The notes under the pieces are model-generated. The model was not told the DNA's origin and ran no database searches. It worked only from the letters and a program-made list of their open reading frames with translations. The translations under genes and the position numbers were made by a program. DNA of 64,000 nucleotides, taken from assembly GCA_041874725.1 (NCBI GenBank), contig CP097466.1, forward strand, positions 5,208,001 to 5,272,000, written 5' to 3'. The DNA comes from Duganella sp. BuS-21 (GTDB lineage: Bacteria > Pseudomonadota > Gammaproteobacteria > Burkholderiales > Burkholderiaceae_D). Below, piece by piece: positions 26,895-35,532 of this stretch. The number at the start of each line of letters is the position of its first letter. Position 1 is the first letter of the stretch.

Positions 26895-26917
26895 GTCAGA
26901 GATTGAATATCTCTGAC
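26895..26917. promoter_or_regulatory. inverted repeat upstream of the GntR gene
   Basis: GTCAGAGAT, five bases TGAAT, then ATCTCTGAC: perfect 9-bp arms, 7 nt upstream of the GntR start codon. It could be an operator, or a hairpin covering the translation start region of the leader RNA. Confidence 0.55.
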
Positions 26918-26947
26918 TCAGCAACAAGTGTGCCAACTACTTAATAT

Positions 26948-26961
26948 GATTGTCGACAATC
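26948..26961. promoter_or_regulatory. probable GntR-type operator palindrome
   Basis: GATTGTCGACAATC is a perfect 14-bp palindrome 60 nt upstream of the GntR start. FCD-type GntR regulators often bind sites of the form ATTGTnnACAAT, so this is a good candidate for autoregulation of the ABC operon. Confidence 0.6.
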
Positions 26962-27040
26962 TGTTTACAGCTTGTTGGCGGTTTTGTGTACAAACCAGGG
27001 CAATGAATGGCCCCAATTTGATGCGAGTACGCACCAAGAA

Positions 27041-27211
27041 CTAGCGACGTATGAGCTTCAGCACATCCTCTTGGGAATATCGCCCGTCCAACCAGGTCGC
27101 AGAGTCATGGGCAGCGGCGGCGATAACATTGGCCGCCAACCCAGTCCGGCCATCCAGAGCGCGGCACCTTGCTTGAGCGATCCGGGCGACATCCTCCGGC
27201 GCGTCGGCTAG
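27041..27211 (-). pseudogene. shortened copy of the TPR gene at 29188
   Basis: The minus-strand frame ending at TAG 27041 reads LADAPEDVARIAQARCRALD, GLAANVIAAA, then SATWLDGRYSQEDVLK. It matches the intact TPR protein at 29188-29727 in two separate places: VADAPEDA near its residue 33 and ARIAQARCLALRG onward near its residue 112. The middle of about 75 residues is gone. So this is an internally deleted paralogue, with no start codon visible. It shows that the TPR gene or its relatives were duplicated in this island. Confidence 0.8.
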
Positions 27212-27245
27212 CTTGGACTTCGTTCTCCTGCATCCATTAAGCCAA

Positions 27246-27635
27246 ATGGAAATGTTTCACTTCTCAGAAGTCGCCAAAAACAAAGGCCACTTGGTGTAAT
27301 GCCGTTAAGTTAAGCTGAAAATAGGCTTCGTCATTCCCGCGAATGCGGGAATCCATGAGGCGCATGCCCGGCTAACTCAGCATGGATCCCGGCTTTCGCC
27401 GGGACGACATCGCTTAACTTAACGGCATTAGCCACTTGGTGGCCTTTGTGAAAGAACCTCACCTCAGGTGTGGTCCAAAGAGCACGTCAGAGATCCTTGG
27501 TCTTTGGAGATCGTCTATGAAGACAGCTTTGGTTCATGGATCGAGAAGCGTCAAAATATCAGGTCAAATCTCAGTCGTCCGAGTCCAGCACGGAACAGCT
27601 GTCAGCGTCTTGAGCCTGCTCAAATGATTCCATGA
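27246..27635 (+). pseudogene. reading frame interrupted by a MITE-like insertion
   Basis: Removing the 134-bp element and one copy of its 11-bp target duplication joins MEMFHFSEVAKNKGHL to VAFVKEPHLR. A one-base shift later the plus strand reads VWSKEHVRDPWSLEIVYEDS, FGSWIEKRQNIRSNLSRPSP and ends at TGA 27635. Both parts look like protein, so an older gene probably existed here and was broken by the insertion and a frameshift. I do not recognise the family. Its TGA overlaps the ATG of the next small frame, as in coupled gene pairs. Confidence 0.5.
27297..27430. mobile_element. 134-bp MITE-like element with REP core
   Basis: The ends are perfect 19-bp inverted repeats, TAATGCCGTTAAGTTAAGC at 27297-27315 and its complement at 27412-27430. 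The 11 bases GCCACTTGGTG stand directly before (27286-27296) and after (27431-27441), a target-site duplication. Inside are two REP-like hairpins, ATTCCCGCGAATGCGGGAAT and CCCGGCTTTCGCCGGG. No gene is encoded. The restored target CAAAGGCCAC-TTG-GTGGCCTTTG is itself a palindrome, so the element entered a hairpin-forming site. Confidence 0.85.
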
Positions 27636-27742
27636 GTATGGAGGATCCACAGGCATTGGCGTTCGTATTCCATGCCGTCAACGAACTCAATCGACAAAAC
27701 TTGTCGATGGTTACCAATATAGAATACTATTATTTACGATAA
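27632..27742 (+). CDS. tiny reading frame coupled to the broken gene
   Basis: A 36-codon frame, MSMEDPQALAFVFHAVNELN to YYYLR, starting within the stop of the preceding broken frame (ATGA). It is AT-richer than the chromosome average. Position and overlap resemble an immunity or antitoxin gene after a toxin, but it is short and may itself be truncated: just after its stop, another frame runs without a stop from 27723 into the GNAT-like gene. Not recognised. Confidence 0.3.
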   Translation: MSMEDPQALAFVFHAVNELNRQNLSMVTNIEYYYLR

Positions 27743-27803
27743 ACAATCGGGACGAAACAGCGTCCTCTTACGGTTGTCCAACTCTAAAAACTATACTTCG
27801 ACA

Positions 27804-28592
27804 ATGCAAACAGCTGAATCTTTGAAACAAAATGAATATATCTTAGTTGAACATTTTGACATTACCACTGTAACGGTGAGCAGGAAAACCTCGAGCGCCG
27901 ACATGGATGCTCTCGGAATTAAACTTACCGATGAACAATTGGCGGCGTTGTGCGGAGCGCCAAGTGGGTCCACTGTTGAGGCTGAATTTATCGACGAAGC
28001 GATGCAGGAAATCAGTGAAGTCAATGATAAGGAGAAAGTGGAAGAGATTCCCCCTGGACTACACTTAAAGGTGAAGAATAAAGATTACATTAATGACTAC
28101 AACCATGTCATCCTCTACCCCGCCGGAGAGGAGGATGGGCCTATCTCTATGGAAGTGTATGTCAAACTTGTGGATTTCAGATCGGGCGCTGCCAAAGGCA
28201 AAAGCTTCACTGGTGTAGGCGGCTACATGATCGCGAGGATCGTGCGCATGATGAAACAATTGAAAAATTTCACAAAAATTCGCCTTCAGGCCGCTGGGGG
28301 CAGAACTTGGAAAAGTCGAAAACCTGGCGAGCGCTGGTATGGGTATGTGGCATGGCCACGATACGGGTTTGACATGGAATTGCGCGACTTTACGACGCAA
28401 ATGTTTCCATTTTTTCAGCATCAGCCAGTTGGACTTTCCTCTTGCGTGAGGGTCTCACAAGTGCTAGCCTTGGGCAAAGATGGAGAAGCCTTTTGGAAAG
28501 CTGTGGGTGACGGATGGGATATGACTTTTGATGTCACTGCCAATTGTTCTTCAATTGAAAAATTATCAAAATGTCTTGATTTTGAGGTATGA
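27804..28592 (+). CDS. unknown protein with a GNAT-like C-terminal region
   Basis: A 262-residue cytoplasmic protein (272 if it starts at TTG 27774; neither start has a binding site, and the frame is open from 27723). The N-terminal half is acidic. Residues about 150-215 read GVGGYMIARIVRMMKQLKNF, IRLQAAGG, then WYGYVAWPRYGFDMEL. This resembles the end of GNAT acetyltransferase folds, where GYYxWPRxGFD follows the cofactor loop, as in large phage or effector proteins. The acetyl-CoA loop is not convincing. Low GC suggests horizontal transfer. Function unknown. Confidence 0.55.
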   Translation: MQTAESLKQNEYILVEHFDITTVTVSRKTSSADMDALGIKLTDEQLAALCGAPSGSTVEAEFIDEAMQEISEVNDKEKVEEIPPGLHLKVKNKDYINDYNHVILYPAGEEDGPISMEVYVKLVDFRSGAAKGKSFTGVGGYMIARIVRMMKQLKNFTKIRLQAAGGRTWKSRKPGERWYGYVAWPRYGFDMELRDFTTQMFPFFQHQPVGLSSCVRVSQVLALGKDGEAFWKAVGDGWDMTFDVTANCSSIEKLSKCLDFEV

Positions 28593-28593
28593 A

Positions 28594-28947
28594 ATGAAAA
28601 GATTTTTATCTCTAAAAGCTGGTGTGGCTGGGCGAAAATTCAAGGGAAAATTCAGCATAGAACGCATTGCTGAATTGCTTCACATCCTTGGGAGAAAGCG
28701 AACTGGGATCACGCCCAAAGCGCTTCATTTTAAGAAAGCTCGTCACGAGGAGGTGAAAGTCATAATCCAACAGCGCGAAGTTTCATCGAAACCTCAAAGC
28801 ATCACTCGCGACATTAATGGGGCCATAATCTCACGGCCGAAAGTCCCTCTTTATAGGGCATCGGAAAGCTATGCCTCACGCAACAAAGGCAAGGCACTCA
28901 AAGCCACCACCGTCAATACCGAATTGCCATTGGATTTGGTTGAGTAG
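28594..28947 (+). CDS. basic protein of unknown function
   Basis: A 117-residue protein, start ATG 28594 one base after the previous stop, with TGAGG upstream. The N-terminus is strongly basic (MKRFLSLKAGVAGRKFKGKF) and a helical segment follows (SIERIAELLHILGRKRTG). It is probably translated together with the GNAT-like gene. No known family is apparent. The same frame continues for 103 codons after the stop (see 28948-29259). Confidence 0.5.
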   Translation: MKRFLSLKAGVAGRKFKGKFSIERIAELLHILGRKRTGITPKALHFKKARHEEVKVIIQQREVSSKPQSITRDINGAIISRPKVPLYRASESYASRNKGKALKATTVNTELPLDLVE

Positions 28948-29259
28948 GAGCATCCTAGTTTAGTCTGCACGCGCTCCGGAAGGTCTATCCGGGCGCTCCC
29001 GGCAAGTCGATACAAAGATGAACGAGTACTGGGCGGCTTCTTCGAGTTTAGAGGGATACGCTTTTTCCTTGGTCTCACAAACGAGGGACTGCAGCACTCC
29101 GTCTCAACGATACCTGGCTTGAGTGAAGACTGGAGGAATGCGCACCTTGCCCGTCCATTTTTCGCAATAAATATCCACGTCACGTCCTTAATCCTCCGGA
29201 CTATCATTCGTTTTCGATGGTGCAGTGTATTGCACATGCCTATTTTTTCTCGTATCTAG
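28948..29259 (+). other. open frame continuing past the stop of the 117-residue gene
   Basis: The region between the two convergent genes has no confident gene. In the frame of the preceding gene, the 103 codons after its TAG are open and include fairly protein-like text (SRYKDERVLGGFFEFRGIRF). Either the TAG is a recent nonsense mutation that shortened a longer protein, or the frame is chance. The last 70 bases overlap the TPR gene on the other strand. Confidence 0.25.
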
Positions 29260-29727
29260 ACCGAAGGACTTTACGACATCTTCTCTGGAAAATCGCCCGT
29301 CCAGCCAGGTCGCGGAGCCTGGGACAGCGGCGGCGATAACATCGGCCGCCAAACGAATTTGACCACGCAGAGCCAAGCATCGGGCTTGGGCTATCCGGGC
29401 GGCATCCAGATAAAAACTGTCGTCAGTCATTTCAGCCTGCTCGACACAAGCTGAAAATGCGTGCGCGGCCTCCGCATAGTTGGCCAAGCGATACTCGATG
29501 TAGCCTTTTTCGAATAAGTAAGGCTGATCGTCAGGGGAGATTCTAAGCGCCTCAGTCGCCGCGATGTTCGCCCGAAGAAGATCCCCGCCCATTTCATGAA
29601 CGTGAGCCAGTTTGCCCCACGCAGCGGCATCCTCTGGCGCGTCGGCTACCCACTGCTCGGCGAGCTGCAAGGCCGTTGCTTGATCTTCATCTTCAACAGC
29701 CCGATCAATATCGATCGCATAGTTCAT
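29188..29727 (-). CDS. tetratricopeptide-repeat protein
   Basis: A 179-residue helical protein with about three TPR units (for example AAWGKLAHVHEMGGDLLRAN and YLFEKGYIEYRLANYAEAAH). The start ATG 29727 has AAGGAAAG upstream; the longer frame to 29880 has no support. There is no signal peptide, so it is cytoplasmic and likely binds another protein. A deleted copy of it lies at 27041. Small TPR proteins of this shape are frequent as immunity or chaperone partners of effector toxins, but no intact toxin is visible here. Confidence 0.7.
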   Translation of the reverse strand: MNYAIDIDRAVEDEDQATALQLAEQWVADAPEDAAAWGKLAHVHEMGGDLLRANIAATEALRISPDDQPYLFEKGYIEYRLANYAEAAHAFSACVEQAEMTDDSFYLDAARIAQARCLALRGQIRLAADVIAAAVPGSATWLDGRFSREDVVKSFGLDTRKNRHVQYTAPSKTNDSPED

Positions 29728-30013
29728 TTTCTTTCCTTGTGACACGACTTCCGCCACATCTTTGGCTAAGCTGGCCCTGCATGCATTGATCCATTGTAGC
29801 GCCGTGCAGAAGCCTTTGCCGATCCGGTGACGCGAACCAAGTCCGGCATCGTTTACGTGCCATATCCCACTCTCGTTCACATCTGGTCATGGTATCCAGT
29901 CCTCATTAACGCGAATTCGTCAACGTGCCTCCGAAGGCGGTAGAATGACGGGTTACGCTCGGGGGCCGTTTGCGCCGCCGCAAAACCAGACTTATCGCTT
30001 CGCTAAAGAACCA

Positions 30014-32692
30014 ATGACCACCGTCCCCAACGAAATCAACGCCGCCGCCGTCAAGAACAGCCCTACCGAAAAGCTCACCCCGATGATGGCCCAATACATG
30101 GGCATCAAGAGCCAGCACCCGGACATGCTGGTCTTTTACCGCATGGGCGATTTCTATGAGCTGTTCCACGAGGATGCGGAAAAGGCGGCGCGCATACTCG
30201 GCATCACGCTGACCGCGCGCGGTTCGGCCAACGGCCAGCCGATCAAGATGTGCGGCGTGCCGTTCCATTCGCTCGAAGGTTATCTGGCCAAGCTGGTCAA
30301 GATCGGCGAGTCCTGCGCCATCTGCGAACAGATCGGCGACCCGGCCACCAGCAAAGGCCCGGTCGAACGCAAGGTGATGCGCGTGGTCACACCAGGCACG
30401 CTGACCGACGCCGATCTGCTGCCGGAAAAATCCGAGCGTCCGTTGCTGGCCCTCGGCATCATCAGCCAGCGCAAGGTGGCCACCGCCGGCCTGGCATGGC
30501 TGTCGCTGGCCAGCGGCGCGCTGCGCCTGATGGAGTTCTCGGGCGACGCCCACACCGTCAGCGCGCGTATCCAGCAGGAGCTGGAGCGCATCTCCCCGGC
30601 CGAGATCCTGCGCGGCGATAACGGTGAACTGTTCGAGGAATACACGGCCTGCCACGTCAACCATGTGCCGGAGTGGCACTTCGACGTCGTCAGCGGCCAC
30701 AAGGCGCTGCTCGACCAGCTGGCCGTGTCCACCCTCACCGGCTTTGGCGCCGATGGCCTGGGGGCCGCCTTCGGCGCCGCCGGCGCGCTGCTGCGCTATG
30801 CGCAGTCGACGCAAGGCCGTGGCCTGCAGCACGTGCGCACGCTCACCACCGAAACCGAAAATGAATTCATCGGCCTCGATGCCGCCACCCGCCGCAACCT
30901 GGAACTGACCGAGACCATCCGCGGCCAGGAATCGCCGACGCTGTTCTCGCTGCTGGATCACTGCCGCACCGCCATGGGCTCGCGCCTGCTGCGCCACTGG
31001 CTGCACCACGCGCGCCGCGACCAGGGCATCGCGCGCGCGCGTCATCAGGCCATCGGCGCACTGGCGCAGGCCGACGCCACCGGCAGCCTGTCGCACACGC
31101 TGGCGCAGGTGCCGGATATCGAACGCATCACCACCCGCATCGCGCTGCTGTCGGCGCGTCCACGCGACCTGGCAAGCCTGCGCGACGGCTTGCAGCAGTT
31201 GCCGGCGCTGCGTCACGGCATGCAGCGTGCGCTGGTCGATGCGGAAGGCCTGCTGGCCGCCGTCCACGCCGACCTGGCCACGCCGGCCGCCTGTCTCGAT
31301 CTGCTGCAGCGCGCCGTGATGCCGGAACCGGCGGTGATGGTGCGCGACGGTGGCGTGATCGCGCGTGGCTTCGATGCGGAGCTCGACGAACTGCGCGGCC
31401 TGTCGGAAAACGCCGGCCAGTATCTGGTGGATCTGGAAGTGCGCGAACGCGCCCGCACCGGCATCGCCAATCTGCGCGTCGAGTACAACAAGGTGCACGG
31501 CTTCTATATCGAAGTCACCAACGGCCAGGCCACCAAGGTGCCGGACGATTACCGCCGTCGCCAGACGCTGAAGAACTGCGAGCGTTACATCACGCCGGAG
31601 CTGAAGGCCTTCGAAGACAAAGCGCTGTCGGCGCAGGACCGCGCGCTGGCGCGCGAGAAGATGCTGTACGAGCAGCTGCTGGGCGACCTGGCGCCCTACA
31701 TCGGCACGCTGCAAAGCATCGCCAAGGCGCTGGCCCAGCTGGATACGCTGACCGCGCTCACCGACCACGCGCTGCGCAACAACTGGTGCGCGCCGCAGCT
31801 GGTCGATACGCCGTGCATCAACATCAAGGAAGGCCGCCACCCGGTGGTGGAGAACCAGATCGAACGCTTCATCGCCAACGATTGCCGCTTTGTCGATGAA
31901 CGCCGCCTGCTGCTGATTACCGGTCCTAACATGGGCGGTAAATCGACCTTCATGCGCCAGGTGGCGTTGATTACGCTGCTGGCCTACATGGGCAGCTACG
32001 TGCCGGCGCAGAGCGCCGTCATCGGCCCGATCGACCGCATCTTCACCCGCATCGGCGCCACCGACGATCTGGCCGGTGGCCGTTCGACCTTCATGGTGGA
32101 GATGACCGAAGCCGCCGCCATCCTGAACGGCGCCACCGAAAATTCGCTGGTGCTGATGGATGAAATCGGCCGTGGCACCTCGACCTTCGACGGCCTGGCG
32201 CTGGCGTGGGCGATTGCGCGCCATCTGATCGAGACCAGCCGCAGCTTCACGCTGTTCGCGACCCACTATTTCGAACTGACGCAGCTGCCGGACAATCATC
32301 CAACCGCCAGCAATGTCCACCTGTCGGCGGTGGAGCACAAGGACAGTATCGTGTTCCTGCACGCGGTGCAGGATGGCCCGGCCTCGCAAAGCTACGGCTT
32401 GCAGGTGGCGCAACTGGCCGGCGTGCCGCAACCGGTGATCAAGGCTGCGCGCAAGCACTTGGCACGCCTGGAGGCGCAGGCGCTGGACGCCACGCCGCAG
32501 CTGGACTTGTTTGCGGCGCCGTCGGTCGATGCCAACGATGAGGAGGTCGACACGCCGGCGCCGGCCGCCAGCCCGGCCATGCGCGAGCTGCTCGATGCGC
32601 TGGACGATCTGGACCCGGATGCGCTGACGCCGCGCGAGGCGTTGGATCGCCTGTACCAGTTGAAGCGTCTGACGGAGTCGGCGCAGGCATGA
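30014..32692 (+). CDS. mutS: DNA mismatch repair ATPase MutS
   Basis: The 892-residue mismatch-recognition protein. Domain I contains the mismatch-contacting [11 protein letters not shown] near residue 39. Connector, lever and clamp domains follow, and the ATPase has Walker [11 protein letters not shown], Walker [17 protein letters not shown] and the family histidine in [11 protein letters not shown]. The C-terminus carries the usual tail for dimer/tetramer and clamp contact. I start at ATG 30014 ([10 protein letters not shown]), because the 23 residues before it are not MutS-like. The following gene begins within its TGA (ATGA overlap). Confidence 0.97.
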   Translation: MTTVPNEINAAAVKNSPTEKLTPMMAQYMGIKSQHPDMLVFYRMGDFYELFHEDAEKAARILGITLTARGSANGQPIKMCGVPFHSLEGYLAKLVKIGESCAICEQIGDPATSKGPVERKVMRVVTPGTLTDADLLPEKSERPLLALGIISQRKVATAGLAWLSLASGALRLMEFSGDAHTVSARIQQELERISPAEILRGDNGELFEEYTACHVNHVPEWHFDVVSGHKALLDQLAVSTLTGFGADGLGAAFGAAGALLRYAQSTQGRGLQHVRTLTTETENEFIGLDAATRRNLELTETIRGQESPTLFSLLDHCRTAMGSRLLRHWLHHARRDQGIARARHQAIGALAQADATGSLSHTLAQVPDIERITTRIALLSARPRDLASLRDGLQQLPALRHGMQRALVDAEGLLAAVHADLATPAACLDLLQRAVMPEPAVMVRDGGVIARGFDAELDELRGLSENAGQYLVDLEVRERARTGIANLRVEYNKVHGFYIEVTNGQATKVPDDYRRRQTLKNCERYITPELKAFEDKALSAQDRALAREKMLYEQLLGDLAPYIGTLQSIAKALAQLDTLTALTDHALRNNWCAPQLVDTPCINIKEGRHPVVENQIERFIANDCRFVDERRLLLITGPNMGGKSTFMRQVALITLLAYMGSYVPAQSAVIGPIDRIFTRIGATDDLAGGRSTFMVEMTEAAAILNGATENSLVLMDEIGRGTSTFDGLALAWAIARHLIETSRSFTLFATHYFELTQLPDNHPTASNVHLSAVEHKDSIVFLHAVQDGPASQSYGLQVAQLAGVPQPVIKAARKHLARLEAQALDATPQLDLFAAPSVDANDEEVDTPAPAASPAMRELLDALDDLDPDALTPREALDRLYQLKRLTESAQA

Positions 32693-33684
32693 TGCCAAGC
32701 GCGCGCCGTCGCCGCATGCTGCCGGGCGCCGCCATGGCGCTGTCAGTGGCAATGGTGATGCCCCTGGCGATGGCGGCGGCAGCGCCGCAAGCAGCGTTGC
32801 CGGCCGCACGCGGCTTCCAGTTCGCCATCATCGGCCATCCGCTTCAACGCGGCCGCGACGAAACGACGCTCAAGCGCGCCATTGCGGACGCCGCGCAAAC
32901 CGATCCCGCCTTCGTGGTCGCCACCGGCATCAAGTCCGCCAGCGAGCCTTGCAGCGACAAGCTGTACGCCCAGCGCCAGGCGTTGCTCAACGAGTCGCCG
33001 CAGCCGATGATCGTCTCGCTGGCCGGCAGCGACTGGAGCGGCTGCGTCAACTCGGCCGGCCGTTCCAACGCCATCGAACGCCTCAACCGCCTGCGCGAAT
33101 TGTTCTACGTCGACGGCGACTCGCTCGGCGCGCGCCGCATCGCCGTTACGCGATTGTCGTCCAGCGCCAAGTTCCGCAGCTATGCGGAGAACGCGCACTG
33201 GGAAGTCGGCAAAGTGCTGTTCGCTACCATCAACCTCCCGGCCAATAACAACCACTTCCGCGCCGAGGCGGGCCGCAACAGCGAGTTCGAAGACCGCCTG
33301 GTCGCCAATCGCGCCTGGCTGCATCGCCTGTTCACGCTGGCGGCGCGGCAGAAGATGCACGCGCTGGTGCTGTTCTCGGACGGCGATCCCGGCGTGACGG
33401 CGGAAGAAGGCTTTTCTCTGCTGACCAGCTTCCGCACCAAACAGGACGGCTTTGCCGAAACGCGCAAGCAAATCCGCACACTGGCGGAGAAGTACAAGGG
33501 GAAGGTGCTGCTGATCGATGCTCAAGCGCCCGCGCACGGTGCTTCGGGCGAGCCGGCCATTCAATGGCGCGACAACGTGGGGCATCTGCACATGGCCGCA
33601 GATTGGGCCGAGGTGCGCGTTGCGCCAGGTGCCGCCACCCTTTTCACCATCAAGGGCGGCAGCGCCGAAGCGCAGGCACAGTAG
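32689..33684 (+). CDS. exported metallophosphoesterase-like protein lacking catalytic residues
   Basis: A 331-residue protein with a signal peptide ([16 protein letters not shown]). The frame resembles calcineurin-like phosphoesterases of the kind reading FAVIGDxPY then VHVGDIKSGSEPCSD. Here these places read FAIIGHPLQ and [14 protein letters not shown], so both metal-binding aspartates are replaced. A later histidine (GHLHMA) remains. It is probably a non-catalytic relative that kept the fold, perhaps a binding protein. Coupled to mutS by overlap (ATGATG). Family assignment is by pattern only. Confidence 0.6.
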   Translation: MMPSARRRRMLPGAAMALSVAMVMPLAMAAAAPQAALPAARGFQFAIIGHPLQRGRDETTLKRAIADAAQTDPAFVVATGIKSASEPCSDKLYAQRQALLNESPQPMIVSLAGSDWSGCVNSAGRSNAIERLNRLRELFYVDGDSLGARRIAVTRLSSSAKFRSYAENAHWEVGKVLFATINLPANNNHFRAEAGRNSEFEDRLVANRAWLHRLFTLAARQKMHALVLFSDGDPGVTAEEGFSLLTSFRTKQDGFAETRKQIRTLAEKYKGKVLLIDAQAPAHGASGEPAIQWRDNVGHLHMAADWAEVRVAPGAATLFTIKGGSAEAQAQ

Positions 33685-33692
33685 TCGCCGCA

Positions 33693-33752
33693 GTCATTCC
33701 CGCGCACGCGGGCATCCATACTCGGCATAGATACCCGCTTGCGTGGGTATGA
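33693..33752. repeat. REP-like palindromic element
   Basis: Two short hairpins, GTCATTCCCGCGCACGCGGG and TACCCGCTTGCGTGGGTA, in inverted order between the convergent ends of the phosphoesterase-like gene and slyD. A member of the ATTCCCGC family seen at several other places in the window. It may serve as a bidirectional transcription barrier. Confidence 0.85.
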
Positions 33753-33758
33753 CGGGGT

Positions 33759-34304
33759 TTAGTGTATCGGGTGGATGGCGACGTGATCGCCCTCTTCGCC
33801 TTCATCATCCTCATCACCGTGGTGATGACCGTGCGCGCCGTGCACGTGGCCGTGGGCGATTTCTTCATCGCTCGCTTCACGTACATCGACCACTTCCAGC
33901 GAGAAGCGCAGCGCCATGCCGGCCAGTGGATGGTTACCATCCAGGACCACCTTGTCGTCGGCGATATCGGTGACGGTGAAGATCATCGCCTCGTCGTCGT
34001 CACTGTCGCCGTCCGGCATGCCTTCGAACTGCATGCCCACTTCCAGCGGTTCCGGCAGGCGCTTGCGCTCTTCCACCTTGACCAGCGCGGCGTCGTAGTC
34101 GCCGAATGCATCTTCCGGTTCGATCTGGATAGTCGACGAGTAACCCACGTCCTTGCCATCCAGTTCTTCTTCAATTTTCGGCAGGGTGTTCTCGTAGCCA
34201 CCGTGCAGGTAGACCATAGGCTGACGGCCGTCTTCGATCAGATTGTCCTGTGCATCGGACAGTTTGTAGTTCACAGTCACGACCGTGTTTTTGGCAATCT
34301 TCAT
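33759..34304 (-). CDS. slyD: FKBP-type peptidyl-prolyl isomerase SlyD
   Basis: A 181-residue cytoplasmic prolyl isomerase and chaperone. The FKBP domain (1-70 and 125-150, with GYENTLPKIEEELDGK) is split by the insert-in-flap chaperone domain (about 70-125). The C-terminal tail is a metal-binding stretch, HGHVHGAHGHHHG followed by acidic residues and HPIH, as in nickel-handling SlyD. I start at ATG 34304 (MKIAKNTVV), placed 8 nt after AAAGGA; ATG 34313 overlaps that site and is unlikely. Confidence 0.94.
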   Translation of the reverse strand: MKIAKNTVVTVNYKLSDAQDNLIEDGRQPMVYLHGGYENTLPKIEEELDGKDVGYSSTIQIEPEDAFGDYDAALVKVEERKRLPEPLEVGMQFEGMPDGDSDDDEAMIFTVTDIADDKVVLDGNHPLAGMALRFSLEVVDVREASDEEIAHGHVHGAHGHHHGDEDDEGEEGDHVAIHPIH

Positions 34305-34404
34305 GTTGTGCATCCTTTCTTTAATTAGCCCCGGATTATACCTTGGATCGCGCTACGCCCCGGCGCGACGACGCCAGACGCCGCGCGGCTGGTTATAATG
34401 GCGT

Positions 34405-35526
34405 ATGAAAAAATTACCTCTCCTCGGCGATATCACGCCTGCGCAGTTCCTGCGCGACTACTGGCACAAAAAACCGCTCCTGATCCGCAACGCCATCCCC
34501 GGCTTCAAGCCGCTGCTGAGCTACGACGCGCTGACCAAGCTGGCCGCCACCAACCACGCCGAATCGCGTCTGGTCACCGCCGTCGACGGTGCATGGGTCA
34601 TGCAGCACGGCCCGCTGGAAACCTTGCCCGCGCGCGACCAGAAGGAATGGACCATGCTGGTGCAAGGCGTCAACCTGTTCGACGCCAAGGCCGACGCCCT
34701 GCTGCGCCAGTTCCGCTTCATCCCGGATGCACGCCTGGACGATCTGATGGTCAGCTTCGCCACCGACGGCGGCGGCGTCGGTCCGCACTTTGATTCCTAC
34801 GATGTGTTCCTGCTGCAGGCCCAGGGCCAGCGCCGCTGGAAAATCAGCGCGCAGAAAGACCTGTCGCTGGTGGAAGGTCTGCCGCTGAAGATCCTGGCCA
34901 ATTTCCAGGCCGAAGAGGAATTCGTCCTCAATCCGGGCGACATGCTCTACCTGCCGCCGCACTACGCCCACGACGGCGTGGCCATCGGCGATTGCCAGAC
35001 CTATTCGATCGGCTTCCGTTCGCCGTCCTACCAGGAACTGGGCGAGAACTTCCTGCAATTCATGGCCGACTCGATCGACCTGCCGGGCCGCTACGCCGAT
35101 CCAGACCTGGAGCCGACCAGCAAGCCGGCCGAGATCCCGCGCGCCATGCTGGCCGCGCTGACCGAAGAGTTGAACAAGGTGCGCTTCACCGAGGATGACA
35201 TCACCATCTTCTTCGGCGAGTACCTGTCCGAGCCCAAGCACAACGTGTTCTTCACCGGCCCTGCCAAGCCGCTCAGCGTCGGCAAGTTCGGCGAGGCGGT
35301 GATGAAGAAAGGCCTGTCGCTGTCGGCCAAGACGCAAATGCTGTACCGTGGCAAGAACGTGTTCATCAACGGCGAATCGTTCGGCGTCGGCAAAGCCGAC
35401 AAGGCCACGCTGGAGCTGCTGGCCAACCACCGGCGCCTGGAGCCGGCCGAATTCGCTCAAGCTTCGGACGACGTGCTGGACGCGCTGCACACCTGGTATC
35501 AGGACGGCTGGGCCGAACTCGGTTGA
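34405..35526 (+). CDS. roxA: ribosomal protein L16 arginine hydroxylase (cupin, RoxA type)
   Basis: A 373-residue Fe(II)/2-oxoglutarate oxygenase of the JmjC/cupin group that hydroxylates an arginine in ribosomal protein L16. Metal site: PHFDSYDVFLLQ with His128 and Asp130, and a later histidine in LPPHYAHDG. The opening ITPAQFLRDYWHKKPLLIR is the family hallmark. The C-terminal winged-helix/dimer region is complete. Single gene on the plus strand, followed by the second MITE-like element. Confidence 0.88.
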   Translation: MKKLPLLGDITPAQFLRDYWHKKPLLIRNAIPGFKPLLSYDALTKLAATNHAESRLVTAVDGAWVMQHGPLETLPARDQKEWTMLVQGVNLFDAKADALLRQFRFIPDARLDDLMVSFATDGGGVGPHFDSYDVFLLQAQGQRRWKISAQKDLSLVEGLPLKILANFQAEEEFVLNPGDMLYLPPHYAHDGVAIGDCQTYSIGFRSPSYQELGENFLQFMADSIDLPGRYADPDLEPTSKPAEIPRAMLAALTEELNKVRFTEDDITIFFGEYLSEPKHNVFFTGPAKPLSVGKFGEAVMKKGLSLSAKTQMLYRGKNVFINGESFGVGKADKATLELLANHRRLEPAEFAQASDDVLDALHTWYQDGWAELG

Positions 35527-35532
35527 GTTGAT

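Noticed and set aside
28869..29237. 122-codon open frame on the minus strand between the two island genes
   Set aside because: It overlaps confident coding on both sides, has no binding site and shows no family wording.
29906..32809. 967-codon open frame antisense to mutS
   Set aside because: It mirrors the mutS codons in a high-GC genome; the product is rich in Gln, Arg, His and Ala with no domain, and mutS on the other strand is certain.
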